Below, piece after piece: positions 44,990 through 56,230 of a stretch of 64,000 nt of DNA; within the stretch, counting starts at the first letter, position 1; the number at the start of each line of letters is the position of its first letter. Location of the stretch: positions 16,552,062 to 16,616,061 of the forward strand of contig CP092882.1 of NCBI GenBank assembly GCA_030710605.1. Reading direction: 5' to 3'. Both the position numbers and the translations under genes were made by a program. The DNA comes from Cordylochernes scorpioides. Its lineage: Eukaryota > Arthropoda > Arachnida > Pseudoscorpiones > Chernetidae. The notes beneath the pieces were generated by a model that was not told where the DNA came from, did not search any database, and was given only the letters and a program-made list of their open reading frames with translations.

Positions 44990-45620
44990 AAGGGGGGCAA
45001 AGGAAGGAGACCTCGGCGCTGGAGGGTCCCGGACCAGGCGATGAGCGGGTCCTCCACTGCTTCTCCGAGCCCAACCTGGACAAAGTAGCGATAAATTCGC
45101 AACTTTGCCGACGCCAGGATGGAAAGGGCGTCGTCCTCAAGGCCAGACCCGCCGAAGATCCAAGCCTGCAGGTCAGGGGGCCGCCCTATGATGTTGAAGG
45201 CCGCTGCTCTCCAGGCTTGTTGGGCTGCCTTGCAGCGTGCTCAGGTGACGTTGAGCCAAGGCGCCTCTTTTTGCTTCTCACGACGGTGAAGCCGTCGTTG
45301 GCGTCCACCTCCGCCATCTCGCTGTCGGCCCAGTTGAGCGAGGCCGGGTTGGCTGGATTCTCGCTGGTCGAAGCAGCAGTCTTCGGCGCCGTGACGTCAC
45401 CACGCGCGGCGGCCAGATTTACATGCCTTCCGCCTGCCGTCGAATTAGCATATTCTTGAAATTTAATAGAAATTTCTTTAGAAGAATTCTCTTCGATTCC
45501 GTTTTTCTGTGATATTTCTTCACCTGGTTGAGATCCAACGCTGGGCCTTTCAGGCACTTGTTCAGCGGATCGAGGGCTCTCTGCCGGTACCAAATTTGGC
45601 CTGTCCACGGACATTTGCAC
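44990..45620 (-). pseudogene. Retrotransposon ORF fragment, GC-rich, frameshifted
   Basis: First frame 45620-45186 with DGFTVVRSKKRRLGST, a pattern seen at the N-terminus of LINE ORF1 proteins. A second frame 45180-44990 has RPPDLQAWIFGGSGLEDDAL and LASAKLRIYRYFVQVGLG. Base composition is far richer in G+C than the surroundings, in keeping with a transposon protein. Confidence 0.5.
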
Positions 45621-46357
45621 ACACGCCAGAGGCGAAAACGGCGGAGCTCGCGAAAGCGTGGCCGCTCGCTCGAGTGTGTGTATAGTTTTTATAAATAAAA
45701 TGCTTCCAAGCTTGAATTTCTTATTGGATTAATGAGAGGGGGGTCCCATATATATATTTTCGTCCCTATAATATGCAAATTAGTCAAAAACGGACTAATT
45801 TGAATAGTATGTATAAACTTTACGTAAGTTAAAAACATTACTGTTGTGTATTTAGGGTTACCTCGTAGTTGTTAACAAAGTATTGTAACTCGTATTAATC
45901 TTTTTTTATATGTATTTATTTAGACAAATTTAATAGTATTTAATATATAGTATTTTTATTATAGTATTATATTTAATATAGTATTTAATAGTAACAAATT
46001 TAATTATAAAGTCTAACTAACGACGCGGTCATTTTATTTACCGAAGCCAGAAACAAAGATGTAGGAAGATGATGATAAAAAGAATAATCATATGGATCGG
46101 TCATTATTTAAATTATATAACAACAACAAACAACAAAAAAGCCTTTATTTAGGGTCACTGACCCTATACAGGATTCACCAGAGGTATGCATAAGAACAAA
46201 GCAGTGAGACAACGGAAATAGCGATATATACAGAGTAAAAAGAGAAAGAAAAAAAAAAAAAACAAGAAAAGGAAAAAAAAAAATATATAATAATAAGAAA
46301 GAGGGAAGCAAGAAATCAACACAAAAAGAGTAGCAGTAAGAAAGTGAGGAGTGAGTA

Positions 46358-46747
46358 TCACTTGGCCTTCTTCTGAGATATGGACTTGTGGAAACCATAA
46401 AACGCCGTAGCAATATACTTATTCTGGGTCATATTGTCAATTATAGATGGAAGTGAAGCACAGAGTTGCCCAGTTTTGAGCATAAGGGTTCTTCTTTCTT
46501 CTTTCAGAGCAGAGCAATCAAAAATATAGTGAGTGATTTCATTTTGTAGTTTTGAATTACAGAAGGTACAAGTCGGGTCCTCACCGCAGAGCATCTTGGT
46601 GTGGTTTTCTCTAAAAAAACTTGAAAGTATTCTAACTTGTGCGAGTAGTCTTACAACCGGGAAAGGAAAATCCCCTAAAAGGTATCCTTCCGTCATGAAA
46701 GATATGTGAATGTCTTTGTAGTGAGAGTATAGCTTAGATTTATCCAT
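46358..46747 (-). pseudogene. LINE reverse-transcriptase C-terminal fragment
   Basis: Contains CTFCNSKLQNEITHYIFDC, a Cys-X2-Cys...His...Cys motif, and EERRTLMLKTGQL. It matches the end of Jockey/I-type ORF2. The upstream RT is missing. Confidence 0.65.
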
Positions 46748-47419
46748 TCTTGTAAGGTCGTTTTGTATAGATTGGTCTGCCGCTGTTTTTAAGAGCCCTG
46801 TAATCGCGCTCTAAATTATATATAATATTGACCAGTTATATGAAATATCTACCAATTACAGAAAAATAAAATTATAACGGATATTATAGAATATTGTTTA
46901 TTTTTTAAAAGAATCATACGAGTCTAAAATAGTTTTAATTTCTCATAACAGATGGCGCGCTAATGCATCATATTATAATTGTTGAAATTATACTTCCTTT
47001 ACATATTATAATATAGAGAGTTGAAATATATATATTAAAAAAAGCATTGGGTAAAAAATCTAACATTAAAGTGAAATCTATTGAAAAACCGGGGTGTCAT
47101 GTGACCAGTATTGCACCGCCATCTATTGAACGTATTTTCAACTATTTTGAAATTCGTTCGCTGAGAAACGCCCACCTGGAGAGAAATGGCGTCTAGTTTT
47201 GACGTTTTATTTTATTTATTATTATTATTATTTGATTAATTTATTTATTTTTATTTTTTTTGACGGGAGAGGAGGCGATCTTTATTTTTATAGATCAATA
47301 TCCTCCCGGAAAAAAAAAAGTATCAATATATATGTGAAAAAAATATATTTAAAAATGGCGCTCTACCATCAAAAAAGTCCATGTTCTCGTGGTCAGGATA
47401 TACCTTTTTTATTTTAATA

Positions 47420-47640
47420 TATATAGATGGAAATTTTGCCAGGAGGAAATTGATCTATAAAAGCATAGGGCGCCTCTCCCGTCAAAATAAACGACAAAAC
47501 TGACGCCATCTATTGACCGTCGCCGCAAACTAGCGGCCTCGGGTCGGTGACAAAGCCACAACACCAGCTTTGGCAAACTGAGAAGCGTCCACCTAGAGAC
47601 CATGGTTTCGGGCTAATGGCCCTCGTCAGCCTAGGGCGGA
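47420..47640 (-). repeat. Roughly 200-bp hammerhead-bearing repeat, copy A
   Basis: Minus-strand order: hammerhead motif, gtggacgcttctcagtttgc, ttgtggctttgtcaccgac, ggcgacggtcaatagatggc, ttttattttgacgggagagg, aatttccatctatata. Copy B is at 26345-26556, fold-back relatives at 49180-49440, fragments at 47105-47290 and 56130-56240. Confidence 0.85.
47591..47636 (-). ncRNA. Hammerhead ribozyme motif, copy A
   Basis: Minus strand: stem I CCTAGG, core CTGACGA, stem II GGGC-cattA-GCCC, core GAAAC, tetraloop CATG, GTC cleavage triplet, stem I return TCTAGG. All invariant core positions of the family are present. Stem III is only two pairs, as in minimal hammerheads of retroelements, which usually act as dimers. 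Activity is untested. Confidence 0.7.
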
Positions 47641-47902
47641 CTTTATTCCAAGTCGTCTTTCGCTTCCGGGCTAATTGTCCAAATTAGGGCATGGACTTCT
47701 AGCCCCCTCTTCATGGCTGCAGACACGATGTCAGGTGGCAAGGGATCCTAGGATCTGGCGGCAGGAGATGTCTCGCAGGGATGGTGTAAAGATTGGGCAA
47801 GCAGGGGAACAGCGCCGGGGAGCAGTGAGGTAGGAGTCTTGCATAGGCCAGGAATCCAGTAGAAGGTGGCAGGTGGAATTGGAGGCAGAAGGTCCTTGAA
47901 GC

Positions 47903-49041
47903 CTAGAACTTGAGGGCCCTAGACTTCAGGATGGGGCAGCTTGAGGCTCTCGCCTCGTGCTTGTCTGGAAGGCCCTTTGAGCAGCAGTTGGCACATTTGG
48001 AGGTGCGCTGGTCAGCAATGGATGGGCAGGCGCGGCCTTCATGGCCGTCTTCACCGCACCACGATTCTTCCGCGAACGCCCAGGGCTCTAAAGGTCTTGA
48101 TGTCCACCTCGATGAAGGCGGTGCAGGTCCCGTTTCTGGGTGCAGAACGGTTCGCCACGCGCACCACTTTGTCCCCAGGAAGTTTGCTAACAGCAGCGGT
48201 TTCCAGGAAGGTCTCCTCAATTGTGGAGTGGGAAGTTTCCTCATCCACTTTGAAGAGGCAGATTCTTGGCAGGATCTTCTTCTGCTGGCGGACCTTCATT
48301 CCATTTAACTTGCTGGCCAGGGAGGTTGTCACCTCAGGGATGGTGTCGGGATTGCTGGAGTGGAGGACCAGCTTCCCCTTGGTGCGCAGGGAGGCCCAAA
48401 CGCCTTGGGGTAGAGTGTGGGCAGCGCGGACAGCTTTAAGCATCTCCCTTGGGTCAGCCTGTGGGTCATCAGAGATTACCACTGTGTGGGCCGCCGATTT
48501 TTCTCCATGGAGGACCACTTGGGCGGTCGCAGGCTTGGAGACGCGGGATGGCGCAGGTTTTGCGGGACCTTTCAGGTTAGTCCTCTTTGCGGGCGGGTTG
48601 GGAGCCTCAGGCTGCTTCCTTTTGGTTGGAGCAGGAGCAGGCAAGGTGGATGCAGGCTTCTTGGCAGGGAGAGCAGCAGGGGCAGGAGTGGCAGGCTTGA
48701 TTGGGTCGGTTTGGGAGCTGGTTTCCTTGCAGGAAGGAGCTGGGCAGGTTTGGGTGCTGTGGCTGGCAGTCTTGGGCTGGTTGGCCTCCATAATTTCGTT
48801 CAGCTCCGCGAAGGCCTCAAGGGTGCCAGAGAGGTTCTTTACTTCAGCAAGGAGGGCCTTGACCAGCTCATTCCGCATGGCGATGAAATGGATAAGGTCC
48901 TCATGCAAGGTCTGCAGGATGGCCAATGGCACGCACGATGTCATGGTTGCGTTGGGTCACCATTTCGTTCACCCTCCCCAGTTGAGTTAGGGTCACGATG
49001 GGCTTCTGGGCATTCTTCTTCTTCTTCTTAGCAGGATTCAT
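47903..49041 (-). pseudogene. LINE ORF1 (gag-like) with zinc knuckles, two frameshifts
   Basis: Starts MNPAKKKKKNAQKPIVTLTQ at 49041 and shifts frame near 48930. It runs 297 codons with a Pro/Ala/Lys-rich linker, then GKLVLHSSNPDTIPEVTTS and CTAFIEVDIKTFRALGVRG. It shifts again near 48055 into CGEDGHEGRACPS and CANCCSKGLPDKHEARASSC, i.e. CCHC-type knuckles. ORF1 proteins of this kind bind the element's RNA. Local G+C is high. Direct copies of an AATAAA-containing word lie on both sides (49080-49100 and 47640-47655). Confidence 0.7.
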
Positions 49042-49177
49042 GTCAAGAGCAGGAAAGCAAAGATGTGACCAGGTAGAGAGCTGACTTTATTCCAAGAGAT
49101 CTACACGGGATCAAATGGAATCTTCACAATCTACCAAAGAGGTGTTTAGCTTGCAAAGTGGCTGGGCCAAATCTATG

Positions 49178-49440
49178 GCCAGAATATAGATGGAAAATTT
49201 GCCGTGAGGAAATTGATCCATAGAAGCATAGGGCACCTCTTCCGGTCAACATAAACGTCAAAACCTGACGCCATCTATTGACCGTCGCCGCAAACTCAGG
49301 TTGGTGACAAAGCCACATCAGCTTTGGTATGTTAACGCTTCTCAGTTTGCCAAAGCTGATGTTGACGGTCAATAGATGGCGTCTAGTTTTGAATGGAGAG
49401 GCGCCCTATGCTTTTATAGATCAATTTCCTCTCTCTCTCT
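49178..49440. repeat. Fold-back version of the hammerhead repeat, lacking the ribozyme
   Basis: Two head-to-head copies (cgtcaaaacctgacgccatc and its inverse gatggcgtctagttttg) around an agctttgg/ccaaagct centre. Confidence 0.75.
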
Positions 49441-49449
49441 CTATCTTTT

Positions 49450-49730
49450 TTGGAGTTGCCGAGCCGTGCGACCCTTGATCCGGGAGGTGTTCGCCTCCTG
49501 CGAAGAGCCCCTGGATCTGCAGGCCTGGCTGTTCAGCGTCGGCCTCCATCCCGAGGCAGTGAAACTAACAAGTGTGGCGAAGGCTACCAACTACAAGTAC
49601 CATCTTGGTCTTGAGTTGGGTAACACCAGCCATCACATCGACCTGCCCACTCTGTGGGAAAGAACTCTCGCAGTCCATCGGTGGCGGAGTCTTTCCCGCA
49701 GTGGGCACCACCAATGAAGACCTTGTATAT
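49450..49730 (+). pseudogene. Retrotransposon-derived coding fragment
   Basis: RPLIREVFASCEEPLDLQAW and LFSVGLHPEAVKL, similar to the frame at 44990-45180, then in another frame CPLCGKELSQSIGG and FPAVGTTNEDLVYIL. Probably the end of an unclassified LINE-type protein. Confidence 0.45.
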
Positions 49731-50253
49731 ATTTTAAATATATGTATATTTATCAATTATTTTTATATCTATTTATTCATATATTTATTATTATATAATC
49801 TTATTTATAATTATTCTGTATTTAATCTTATATAATCTTATATGGACGTTGTAATAATTAAGTTTCAATCTCAATCTCTCTCTCGGCAAGATTTCCATAT
49901 ATAATAACACAGCACATTTAACAATCGTTTGAAATTCTTCCTTCATATCGAAATACGTTTCAAATGATCCGTGTACATAACCAAATTTCCCAATCACACA
50001 ACCAATACAAATCATTAAAATACATAACCATACTAATTGTCTATTTGGTCAACGGTCACCAAAACTCTTACATCTCGTCCCCTGCCGCACGTAATTCCTG
50101 CTAATCATTCCCTGCTTTCTATTTGAGTCTGACACCTTCCCACGCTTCCTTCTTGGCAATAAAATTTTGTGCTATCTTCCCCACTTCTTTCTCATTTTTA
50201 ATTCTCCCTTATACCCCCCTCCCCTCCGATGGCCAATAGAATATATTAACATC

Positions 50254-50540
50254 TAGGGGGTAGGTGGAAGGATGGTCTAAACCGTTTTTTTTTTTTTTCG
50301 ACCTCTACGACCCGGGGTTGAATCCCGCATTGGGCACTTTGTTTCTAATTTACAAAAAAAAAAAATGCTCCAATGGCCCCCGATTCTTGCAAAATTCCAA
50401 CCCCACCAGCAAGTGCAAGTAACCAACCAGGGCTCTGGCACATTTATAAGTGCAATAGTCGAACTGCTTTTCACGTGTGTAGACATGTGGTGCACTTACA
50501 GTAAAAGCAGTCGCTAACTACCCAGTATGATTATCATGGC
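50254..50540 (+). mobile_element. tRNA-headed SINE copy 4
   Basis: Head diverged by a T-run (50285-50299); body conserved to ccagtatgattatcatggcc. Confidence 0.83.
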
Positions 50541-50867
50541 CCAACCTTTGGGAATAAACTTTTATTGGGCTACTTCTCCCAATGAATTGCCCTACAATAT
50601 ATTGATGAGACAAGGGCGGGGATGTAATGTTCAGATGGTTTATTTGGTGCAGTGTCGTGGTCCAGTCCAGGAAGGTCGCTAAGTTCTAGGTCTGGCAGGG
50701 CCGGTTGTAGGAGGGGATGAAGCTGTAACATTTCTCAATCGCCAGGTTAAGATCCAAAAAGGACGAAGATTAATTTGATTACTGTCACGCTATATTTAAC
50801 ACATTGCCGCGAAACGGTGGTCAATGGTCAAATACAATTTATACCCAACATCTCTGTGGTGCCGTTT

Positions 50868-53800
50868 TTCTCTTGTACCCTCTGTGGTGTCGTTTATCTC
50901 TTGTACTCTCTGTGGTGTCGTTTCTCTCTTGTACCCTATGTGGTGCCGTTTCTCTCTTGTACCTTCTGTGGTGCCGTTTCTCTCTTGTACCTTCTGTGGT
51001 GCCGTTTCTCTCTTGTACCTTCTGTGGTGCCGTTTCTCTCTTGTACTTTCTGTGGTGCCGTTTCTCTCTTGTACCTTCTGTGGTGCCGTTTCTCTCTTGT
51101 ACCTTCTGTGGTGCCGTTTCTCTCTTGTACCTTCTGTGGTGCCGTTTCTCTCTTGTACCTTCTGTGGTGCCGTTTCTCTCTTGTACCCTCTGTGGTGCCG
51201 TTTCTCTCTTGTACCCTCTGTGGTGCCGTTTCTCTCTTGTACCCTCTGTGGTGCCGTTTCTCTCTTGTACCCTCTGTGGTGCCGTTTCTCTCTTGTACCC
51301 TCTGTGGTGCCGTTTCTCTCTTGTACCTTCTGTGGTGCCGTTTCTCTCTTGTACCCTCTGTGGTGCCGTTTCTCTCTTGTACCCTCTGTGGTGCCGTTTC
51401 TCTCTTGTACCCTCTGTGGTGCCGTTTCTCTCTTGTACCCTCTGTGGTGCCGTTTCTCTCTTGTACCTTCTGTGGTGCCGTTTCTCTCTTGTACCTTCTG
51501 TGGTACCGTTTCTCTCTTGTACCCTCTGTGATGCCGTTTCTCTCTTGTACCTTCTGTGGTGCCGTTTCTCTCTTGTACCTTCTGTGGTGCCGTTTCTCTC
51601 TTGTACCCTCTGTGGTGCCGTTTCTCTCTTGTACCCTCTGTGGTACCGTTTCTCTCTTGTACCCTCTGTGGTACCGTTTCTCTCTTGTACCCTCTGTGGT
51701 ACCGTTTCTCTCTTGTACCCTCTGTGGTACCGTTTCTCTCTTGTACCATCTGTGGTGCCGTTTCTCTCTTGTACCCTCTGTGGTGCCGTTTCTCTCTTGT
51801 ACCCTCTGTGGTGCCGTTTCTCTCTTGTACCCTCTGTGATGCCGTTTCTCTCTTTTTTCCCTCTGTGATGCCGTTTCTCTCTTGTACCCTCTGTGATGCC
51901 GTTTCTCTCTTGTACCTTCTGTGGTGTCGTTTCTCTTGTACCTTCTGTGGTGCCGTTTCTCTCTTGTACCCTCTGTGGTGCCGTTTCTCTCTTGTACCCT
52001 CTGTGGTGCCGTTTCTCTCTTGTACCCTCTGTGGTGCCGTTTCTCTCTTGTACCCTCTGTGGTACCGTTTCTCTCTTGTACCTTCTGTGGTGCCGTTTCT
52101 CTCTTGTACCTTCTGTGGTGCCGTTTCTCTCTTGTACCCTCTGTGGTGCCGTTTCTCTCTTGTACCCTCTGTGGTGCCGTTTCTCTCTTGTACCCTCTGT
52201 GGTGCCGTTTCTCTCTTGTACCCTCTGTGGTACCGTTTCTCTCTTGTACCCTCTGTGGTGCCGTTTCTCTCTTGTACCCTCTGTGGTACCGTTTCTCTCT
52301 TGTACCTTCTGTGGTGCCGTTTCTCTCTTGTACCTTCTGTGGTGCCGTTTCTCTCTTGTACCCTCTGTGGTGCCGTTTCTCTCTTGTACCCTCTGTGGTG
52401 CCGTTTCTCTCTTGTACCCTCTGTGGTGCCGTTTCTCTCTTGTACCCTCTGTGGTACCGTTTCTCTCTTGTACCCTCTGTGGTGCCGTTTCTCTCTTGTA
52501 CCCTCTGTGGTACCGTTTCTCTCTTGTACCCTCTGTGGTGCCGTTTCTCTCTTGTACCCTCTGTGGTGCCGTTTCTCTCTTGTACCCTCTGTGGTGCCGT
52601 TTCTCTCTTGTACCCTCTGTGGTGCCGTTTCTCTCTTGTACCCTCTGTGGTGCCGTTTCTCTCTTGTACCCTCTGTGGTGCCGTTTCTCTCTTGTACCCT
52701 CTGTGGTGCCGTTTCTCTCTTGTACCCTCTGTGGTGCCGTTTCTCTCTTGTACCCTCTGTGGTGCCGTTTCTCTCTTGTACCCTCTGTGGTGCCGTTTCT
52801 CTCTTGTACCCTCTGTGGTGCCGTTTCTCTCTTGTACCCTCTGTGGTGCCGTTTCTCTCTTGTACCCTCTGTGGTGCCGTTTCTCTCTTGTACCCTCTGT
52901 GGTGCCGTTTCTCTCTTGTACCCTCTGTGGTGCCGTTTCTCTCTTGTACCCTCTGTGGTGCCGTTTCTCTCTTGTACCCTCTGTGGTGCCGTTTCTCTCT
53001 TGTACCCTCTGTGGTACCGTTTCTCTCTTGTACCCTCTGTGGTACCGTTTCTCTCTTGTACCCTCTGTGGTACCGTTTCTCTCTTGTACCCTCTGTGGTG
53101 CCGTTTCTCTCTTGTACCCTCTGTGGTGCCGTTTCTCTCTTGTACCTTCTGTGGTGCCGTTTCTCTCTTGTACCTTCTGTGGTGCCGTTTCTCTCTTGTA
53201 CCCTCTGTGGTGCCGTTTCTCTCTTGTACCCTCTGTGGTGCCGTTTCTCTCTTGTACCCTCTGTGGTGCCGTTTCTCTCTTGTACCCTCTGTGGTGCCGT
53301 TTCTCTCTTGTACCCTCTGTGGTACCGTTTCTCTCTTGTACCTTCTGTGGTGCCGTTTCTCTCTTGTACCCTCTGTGGTACCGTTTCTCTCTTGTACCCT
53401 CTGTGGTGCCGCCTGTACCCTCTGTGGTACCGTTTCTCTCCTGTACCCTCTGTGGTGCCGTTTCTCTCTTGTACCCTCTGTGGTGCCGTTTCTCTCTTGT
53501 ACCTTCTGTGGTGCCGTTTCTCTCTTGTACCTTCTGTGGTGCCGCCTGTACCCTCTGTGGTACCGTTTCTCTCTTGTACCTTCTGTGGTGCCGTTTCTCT
53601 CTTGTACCCTCTGTGGTGCCGTTTCTCTCTTGTACCCTCTGTGGTACCGTTTCTCTCTTGTACCTTCTGTGGTGCCGTTTCTCTCTTGTACCTTCTGTGG
53701 TGCCGTTTCTCTCTTGTACCCTCTGTGGTACCGTTTCTCTCTTGTACCTTCTGTGGTGCCGTTTCTCTCTTGTACCTTCTGTGGTGCCGTTTCTCTCTTG

Positions 53801-55370
53801 TACCCTCTGTGGTGCCGTTTCTCTCTTGTACCCTCTGTGGTGCCGTTTCTCTCTTGTACCCTCTGTGGTGCCGTTTCTCTCTTGTACCCTCTGTGGTGCC
53901 GTTTCTCTCTTGTACCCTCTGTGGTGCCGTTTCTCTCTTGTACCCTCTGTGGTGCCGTTTCTCTCTTGTACCCTCTGTGGTACCGTTTCTCTCTTGTACC
54001 CTCTGTGGTACCGTTTCTCTCTTGTACCCTCTGTGGTACCGTTTCTCTCTTGTACCCTCTGTGGTGCCGTTTCTCTCTTGTACCCTCTGTGGTGCCGTTT
54101 CTCTCTTGTACCCTCTGTGGTACCGTTTCTCTCTTGTACCCTCTGTGGTGCCGTTTCTCTCTTGTACCCTCTGTGGTGCCGTTTCTCTCTTGTACCCTCT
54201 GTGGTGCCGTTTCTCTCTTGTACCCTCTGTGGTGCCGTTTCTCTCTTGTACCCTCTGTGGTGCCGTTTCTCTCTTGTACCCTCTGTGGTACCGTTTCTCT
54301 CTTGTACCTTCTGTGGTGCCGTTTCTCTCTTGTACCCTCTGTGGTACCGTTTCTCTCTTGTACCCTCTGTGGTGCCGTTTCTCTCCTGTACCCTCTGTGG
54401 TGCCGTTTCTCTCTTGTACCCTCTGTGGTGCCGTTTCTCTCTTGTACCTTCTGTGATGCCGTTTCTCTCTTGTACCTTCTGTGGTGCCGTTTCTCTCTTG
54501 TACCTTCTGTGGTGCCGTTTCTCTCTTGTACCCTCTGTGGTACCGTTTCTCTCTTGTACCTTCTGTGGTGCCGTTTCTCTCTTGTACCCTCTGTGGTACC
54601 GTTTCTCTCTTGTACCTTCTGTGGTGCCGTTTCTCTCTTGTACCTTCTGTGGTGCCGTTTCTCTCTTGTACCCTCTGTGGTGCCGTTTCTCTCTTGTACC
54701 CTCTGTGGTGCCGTTTCTCTCTTGTACCCTCTGTGGTGCCGTTTCTCTCTTGTACCCTCTGTGGTGCCGTTTCTCTCTTGTACCCTCTGTGGTGCCGTTT
54801 CTCTCTTGTACCCTCTGTGGTACCGTTTCTCTCTTGTACCCTCTGTGGTGCCGTTTCTCTCTTGTACCCTCTGTGGTGCCGTTTCTCTCTTGTACCCTCT
54901 GTGATGCCGTTTCTCTCTTGTACCCTCTGTGGTACCGTTTCTCTCTTGTACCCTCTGTGGTGCCGTTTCTCTCTTGTACCCTCTGTCGTGCCGTTTCTCT
55001 CTTGTACCTTCTGTGGTGCCGTTTCTCTCTTGTACCCTCTGTGGTGCCGTTTCTCTCTTGTACCTTCTGTGGTGCCGTTTCTCTCTTGTACCCTCTGTGG
55101 TGCCGTTTCTCTCTTGTACCTTCTGTGGTGCCGTTTCTCTTTTGTACCTTCTGTGATGCCGTTTCTCTCTTGTACCTTTTGTGGTGCCGTTTCTCTCTTG
55201 TACCTTCTGTGGTGTCGTTTCTCTCTTGTACCCTCTGTGGTGCCGTTTCTCTCTTGTACCCTCTGTGGTGCCGTTTCTCTCTTGTACCTTCTGTGGTGCC
55301 GTTTCTCTCTTGTACCTTCTGTGGTGCCGTTTCTCTCTTGTACCTTCTGTGGTGTCGTTTCTCTCTTGTA
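50868..55370. repeat. 28-bp minisatellite, about 160 units
   Basis: Unit ctctgtggtgccgtttctct plus cttgtacc, with frequent c/t (accctc/accttc) and tgcc/tacc variants; a few truncated units near 53410 and 53545. Because 28 is not a multiple of 3 and the unit lacks stops in any phase, every plus frame and the minus strand are open for hundreds to 1483 codons. These are not genes. Confidence 0.98.
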
Positions 55371-55375
55371 TCCAA

Positions 55376-55650
55376 TTTTAAAACCAAATCCCTGGCTCGA
55401 AAAGCCGAAATAACGAACTACTTAAAGGAAAATACAGAGAAAGGCCTTTACCCTACTAATGTCATTGAACTTGAAACAATTATCACTTCCTTTTTTGCCA
55501 AACAACCCCAGAAATAGACAAAATACTGAATGAAGGGACTGCCAAAACATATGATACACTTCTCTTCAATGAAGTCTTCAATACATCACTTGCACTGACA
55601 CATTTCCAACGGAAAATATCAATTGTTTGTTCCATATTGAAATGATTAAT
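55376..55650 (+). other. Unassigned coding-like fragment after the minisatellite
   Basis: Frame 1 LARKAEITNYLKENTEKGLY and PTNVIELETIITSFF, then a frameshift near 55505 into ILNEGTAKTYDTLLFNEVFN. Composition looks protein-coding, but I do not recognise the family. May be a transposon remnant or a terminal exon. Confidence 0.3.
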
Positions 55651-56185
55651 AAATAAAAACACATTTTTAAAAAAGCTTTTATTTAAATGCACTAAAAAAG
55701 AAAATATTTTATCATCTGTAATTGAGCAATTAGATGTATCTGAGTGAAAATAAAAGCAGCGGGGAACGATCATAATGAATTTAGAACCTAATGTGATTTA
55801 ATATGTAGCAACTGATTAGTGATTTTTATAAGTGTTTATTAAATTTTTACCTCTTCTCTAAATATGAACATCCCCCACCGCATTTATTATGTATGAGAGT
55901 TTGGCTTCCAGCCAAAACACTCCATGCCAATTAGTTGTGATCACGAAGTAGATAAGAAGAGCCAATGGCACCAAATGACTGGAGGTGTCTTATCTGATAT
56001 TTCCAAGATATTTGACAGGGTGCTGCTTAAAGCCCTCCTTTACAAGGTGACCCAAAAACATCTACCTGGAGAAATTATAGGAACAACAATGATCTTCTTA
56101 AAAAATAGAAAATTCAGAGTCAAACTAGGGGGCTCAGGTCAGTAACAAAGCCACAACACCAGCTTTGACAAACTGAGAAGCATCC

Positions 56186-56230
56186 ACCTAGAAACCATGG
56201 TTTCGGGCTAATGGGCCTTGTCAGCCTGGG
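56186..56230 (-). ncRNA. Decayed hammerhead motif, copy C
   Basis: Core is CTGACAA (G8 lost) and the cleavage triplet is GTT. Stem II GGCCC...GCCC is still paired. Expected to be poorly active or inactive. Confidence 0.5.

Noticed and set aside
44947..45459. Plus-strand ORF of 170 codons
   Set aside because: Overlaps a minus-strand frame with recognisable retrotransposon features; starts in AT-rich filler.
46108..46413. Minus-strand hydrophobic ORFs rich in Phe and Leu
   Set aside because: Encoded by an A/G-rich run read in reverse; no start context or homology pattern.
47941..49031. Plus-strand ORFs of 349 and 204 codons
   Set aside because: Shadows of the minus-strand LINE ORF1 in GC-rich sequence; no family pattern.
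50796..55517. Long open reading frames of 235 to 1483 codons on both strands
   Set aside because: All are readings of one 28-bp tandem unit that lacks stops in every phase; peptides are strictly periodic.
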